This document shows positions 61,661 through 64,000 of a stretch of DNA of 64,000 nt, in pieces. The notes under the pieces are model-generated. The model was given only the letters and a program-made list of their open reading frames with translations. It was not told the origin of the DNA and made no database searches. Within the stretch, counting starts at the first letter, position 1, and each line of letters starts with the position of its first letter. The position numbers and the translations under genes are program-made. This stretch comes from WTFY01 sp965205685 (lineage in GTDB: Bacteria; Pseudomonadota; Gammaproteobacteria; UBA4575): the NCBI GenBank assembly GCA_965205685.1, contig OZ242174.1, positions 682,001-746,000 on the forward strand, given 5' to 3'.

Positions 61661-62947
61661 ATGTCCGAGATTGAGTCTGTGCATGCGAGAGAAGTGATCG
61701 ACTCGCGCGGCAACCCGACCGTGGAAGCGGATGTTTTGCTGGCCTCGGGGGTGCTTGGGCGTGCCGCCGTACCTTCCGGAGCCTCAACCGGTTCGCTGGA
61801 AGCGGTCGAGTTGAGAGACGGAGACCCGAAGCGCTATGCGGGCAAGGGGGTGCAGCAGGCCGTCGGCAACGTCAATTCCGAAATCCGCCCGCAGCTTGTG
61901 GGCGTATCCTGTTTCGAGCAGGCGGCCATTGACCAGCGCATGCTAGAACTGGACGGTACGGACAACAAGCAGCGCCTGGGCGCGAATGCCTTGCTGTCGG
62001 TCTCACTGGCCGTGGCCAAGGCCGCGGCAATCGAGAAGGGCACGCCCCTGTACCGCTATCTGCATACCGGGGAGGATTTCCGGATGCCGGTGCCGATGAT
62101 GAACATTCTCAATGGCGGCGAGCACGCGGACAACAGCGTGGACATGCAGGAATTCATGGTGATTCCCACGGGAGCCTCCTCGTTACGTGAAGCGGTGCGC
62201 ATGGGTGCGGAAATCTTTCATGCCCTCAAGGCCACGTTGCATGCCCAGGGACTCAACACGGCAGTGGGGGATGAAGGCGGGTTTGCCCCGGACCTTCGCT
62301 CGAATCATGAGGCGATCGAGGTCATCCTGAAGGCGATCGAGCAGGCGGGGTTTGCGGTGGGCAGCGATGTTCACCTGGGCCTGGATGTCGCCAGCACGGA
62401 GTTTTACAAGGACGGTGCGTACGTGCTGCAGGCCGAGGGCAAGTCTTTTGATTCTGCACAGTTCGTCGAGTACCTGGTCGACTGGATCGACCAGTACCCG
62501 ATCATCTCCATCGAGGACGGGGTGGCGGAAAACGACTGGGACGGCTGGAAACTGCTCACCGAAGCGGCGGGCCGGCGAACGCAACTGGTGGGCGATGACC
62601 TGTTTGTCACCAATGCGAAGATCCTGGAGAAGGGTATCGAGGCGGGCATCGCCAACTCCATTCTCGTCAAGGTCAACCAGATCGGCACCCTGAGCGAAAC
62701 CCTGAATGCGGTACGGGTCGCACACGATGCGGGCTATACTGCCGTCATGTCGCACCGTTCGGGGGAGACCGAGGATGTTACGATTGCAGACCTTGCAGTG
62801 GCTACAGGTTGTGGCCAGATCAAGACGGGTTCGCTGTCGAGATCGGACCGTACGGCGAAATACAATCAACTGATACGCATCGAGGAGGAACTGGGGGCCG
62901 AATGCCATTATCCAGGTCTTGGGGCATTCACCTTCCATACCGGCTGA
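61661..62947 (+). CDS. eno: Enolase
   Basis: Enolase interconverts 2-phosphoglycerate and phosphoenolpyruvate in glycolysis. The ATG at 61661 follows AAGGAGGAATTCTG, the best ribosome-binding site in the window. The 428 residues contain REVIDSRGNPTVEADV, SGASTG, GDEGGFAPDL, SIEDGVAENDWDGW with a metal ligand, GDDLFVTN, the catalytic Lys in ILVKVNQIGTLSET (about residue 336) and SHRSGETED. Its product phosphoenolpyruvate is also the substrate of the neighbouring KdsA. Confidence 0.98.
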   Translation: MSEIESVHAREVIDSRGNPTVEADVLLASGVLGRAAVPSGASTGSLEAVELRDGDPKRYAGKGVQQAVGNVNSEIRPQLVGVSCFEQAAIDQRMLELDGTDNKQRLGANALLSVSLAVAKAAAIEKGTPLYRYLHTGEDFRMPVPMMNILNGGEHADNSVDMQEFMVIPTGASSLREAVRMGAEIFHALKATLHAQGLNTAVGDEGGFAPDLRSNHEAIEVILKAIEQAGFAVGSDVHLGLDVASTEFYKDGAYVLQAEGKSFDSAQFVEYLVDWIDQYPIISIEDGVAENDWDGWKLLTEAAGRRTQLVGDDLFVTNAKILEKGIEAGIANSILVKVNQIGTLSETLNAVRVAHDAGYTAVMSHRSGETEDVTIADLAVATGCGQIKTGSLSRSDRTAKYNQLIRIEEELGAECHYPGLGAFTFHTG

Positions 62948-62951
62948 TCCA

Positions 62952-63248
62952 TTGAGAATACTCATCGCACTGATGGCCGTCCTTTTTGTGCTGATGCAGT
63001 ACAAGCTCTGGTTCGGCGAGGGCAGTGTGCGCGAGGGACTGGAATTGAGCCGTACGACCGAAGCCCAGCAGTTGGAAAATGATCAGGCCCGGCAGCGAAA
63101 CGAGGTGCTGGCTGCAGAAGTTGCAGAGCTCAAGACCGGACTTGAGTCCGTGGAAGAGCGTGCCAGGAATGAACTGGGCATGGTCAAGAAAGATGAAACC
63201 TTCATTCATATCCTAGAGGGTCAGACCGGCGAAATTGTCGAACAGTGA
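62952..63248 (+). CDS. ftsB: Cell division protein FtsB
   Basis: FtsB links FtsL and FtsQ in the divisome. With the start at TTG 62952 the protein has 98 residues: a membrane helix RILIALMAVLFVLMQYKLW at the N-terminus, a coiled coil in the periplasm (AQQLENDQARQRNEVLAAEV) and the family end ERARNELGMVKKDETF. The position between eno and ispD is the usual one. The frame is open farther up into eno, so the start codon is a judgement; no ATG precedes the helix. Confidence 0.9.
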   Translation: MRILIALMAVLFVLMQYKLWFGEGSVREGLELSRTTEAQQLENDQARQRNEVLAAEVAELKTGLESVEERARNELGMVKKDETFIHILEGQTGEIVEQ

Positions 63249-63966
63249 TCACCAACGTTGCTGGGCCATCGTGTGTGCGGCCGGTTCGGGCCGGCGCATG
63301 GAAATGGACATTCCCAAGCAGTACCTGCCGCTGAAAAACTCTACGGTCCTGGAAGAAAGCCTGTCCTGCTTCCTGCATCACCCGCAGATCGCAGGAGTGG
63401 TGGTTGCCCTGCATGCCAACGACCACCGCTGGCCCTCCCTGGAGATATCCACGGACCCGCGGGTACAGAACGTGGTGGGGGGCGACACCCGGGCACGCTC
63501 GGTCGTGAATGCACTGGAGCGGGTCCGAAGCCTTGCCGAGAAAGAGGATTTTGTCTTGGTGCACGATGCTGCACGTCCGTGTCTCGGCTACGAGGACCTC
63601 GACCGCCTGATCACCGAGGGGCTTGGCGGTGAGGATGGGGTCATCCTGGCGAGTCCGGTACATGATACGGTCAAGCAGGTGCGAACATCGGATGGCGCGC
63701 AGGAAGTGGAACGTACCCTGGACCGCAGCCTTTTGTGGAAGGCCCTGACTCCACAGATGTTCCGTGTCGGAGTGTTGCACAAGGCCTTGCAGTTTTGCAT
63801 TGAAAATGACCGGGAGGTGACCGATGATGCCTCGGCAGTCGAGGCCATCGGGCAGCCTGTGAGAATGATCCGGGGTCGCAGCGACAACATCAAGGTGACC
63901 CGGCCCGAGGATATACAGCTTGCAGAATCGATTCTGCTGCATGTAAGCAAGTCTTCGCAGTCCTGA
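63235..63966 (+). CDS. ispD: 2-C-methyl-D-erythritol 4-phosphate cytidylyltransferase
   Basis: IspD couples MEP with CTP, the step after Dxr in the isoprenoid route. The 243 residues show CWAIVCAAGSGRRMEMDIPKQYLPL with the CTP-binding AAGSGRR loop, GGDTRARSVVNAL, VLVHDAARPCL and the C-terminal DDASAVEAIGQPVRMI and NIKVTRPEDIQLAE. The start is TTG 63235, overlapping ftsB by 14 bases. The remaining 34 bases of the window show no identifiable gene start. Confidence 0.95.
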   Translation: MSNSDHQRCWAIVCAAGSGRRMEMDIPKQYLPLKNSTVLEESLSCFLHHPQIAGVVVALHANDHRWPSLEISTDPRVQNVVGGDTRARSVVNALERVRSLAEKEDFVLVHDAARPCLGYEDLDRLITEGLGGEDGVILASPVHDTVKQVRTSDGAQEVERTLDRSLLWKALTPQMFRVGVLHKALQFCIENDREVTDDASAVEAIGQPVRMIRGRSDNIKVTRPEDIQLAESILLHVSKSSQS

Positions 63967-64000
63967 TCGGGCATGGAGCAGGACGGCAGCGAAAAGCAAT

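Noticed and set aside
59994..61787. A 597-codon minus-strand frame across pyrG, kdsA and the start of eno
   Set aside because: Antisense to three complete enzymes, with no recognisable domain.
63967..64000. Possible start of ispF at the right edge
   Set aside because: Only 34 bases are left; no frame gives a recognisable IspF N-terminus, so nothing is claimed.

Overview
The window is a piece of a gammaproteobacterial chromosome. This rests on three conserved core blocks whose gene order I recognise from Pseudomonas-like and related Gammaproteobacteria: thrS-infC-rpmI-rplT-pheS-pheT-ihfA-merR-tRNA-Pro; lepB-rnc-era-recO-pdxJ-acpS-cysM; and map/rpsB-tsf-frr-uppS-cdsA-dxr-rseP-bamA-skp-lpxD-fabZ-lpxA followed by rnhB-dnaE-accA-tilS-pyrG-kdsA-eno-ftsB-ispD. 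The genus cannot be read from the sequence. The core is GC-rich; the accessory parts are visibly richer in A and T.

Layout. Positions 1-2.6 kb are an accessory edge with defence-type genes: the end of a Z1-domain ATPase, a small unknown partner and a convergent DNA methyltransferase. They lie against the 3' end of a tRNA-Asn (minus strand). A short core segment (aspC, uvrB) follows, then tRNA-Val (plus strand). The 3' ends of the two tRNAs point away from each other. Directly behind tRNA-Val is a badly decayed P4-type integrase, then an accessory region to about 15 kb: a single-polypeptide restriction-modification enzyme, a divergent ankyrin / HEPN-like pair, a PD-(D/E)XK + DUF5655 protein and a KAP-family NTPase. 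From about 15 kb on the window is core: macro-domain hydrolase, BASS transporter, then translation genes, RNA processing, vitamin B6 and cysteine synthesis, the succinylase branch of lysine/diaminopimelate synthesis (dapC, dapD, dapE) with glnD, then the envelope-biogenesis cluster and DNA replication.

Points that stand out. (1) gnnA- and gnnB-like genes form an apparent minus-strand operon with lpxB next to lpxA, predicting lipid A built on 2,3-diamino-2,3-dideoxyglucose. (2) rpsB carries a roughly 170-residue Lys/Ala/Glu/Thr-rich tail and a strong hairpin in its leader. (3) infC has an AUU start behind a good Shine-Dalgarno. (4) pyrH is missing from its usual slot between tsf and frr. (5) Three normally indispensable genes (rplT, map, dnaE) are each broken by what looks like a single-base indel, which points to sequence errors in this assembly rather than real loss. 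(6) Two defence-type regions are anchored on two tRNA genes only about 3.5 kb apart.

Functionally the core genes cover translation (thrS, pheST, infC, L35, L20, S2, EF-Ts, RRF, Map, tRNAs, tilS), envelope assembly (bamA, skp, rseP, lpxD/A/B, fabZ, kdsA, uppS, cdsA, lepB), isoprenoid precursors (dxr, ispD), nitrogen sensing (glnD) and DNA metabolism (uvrB, dnaE, rnhB, recO).
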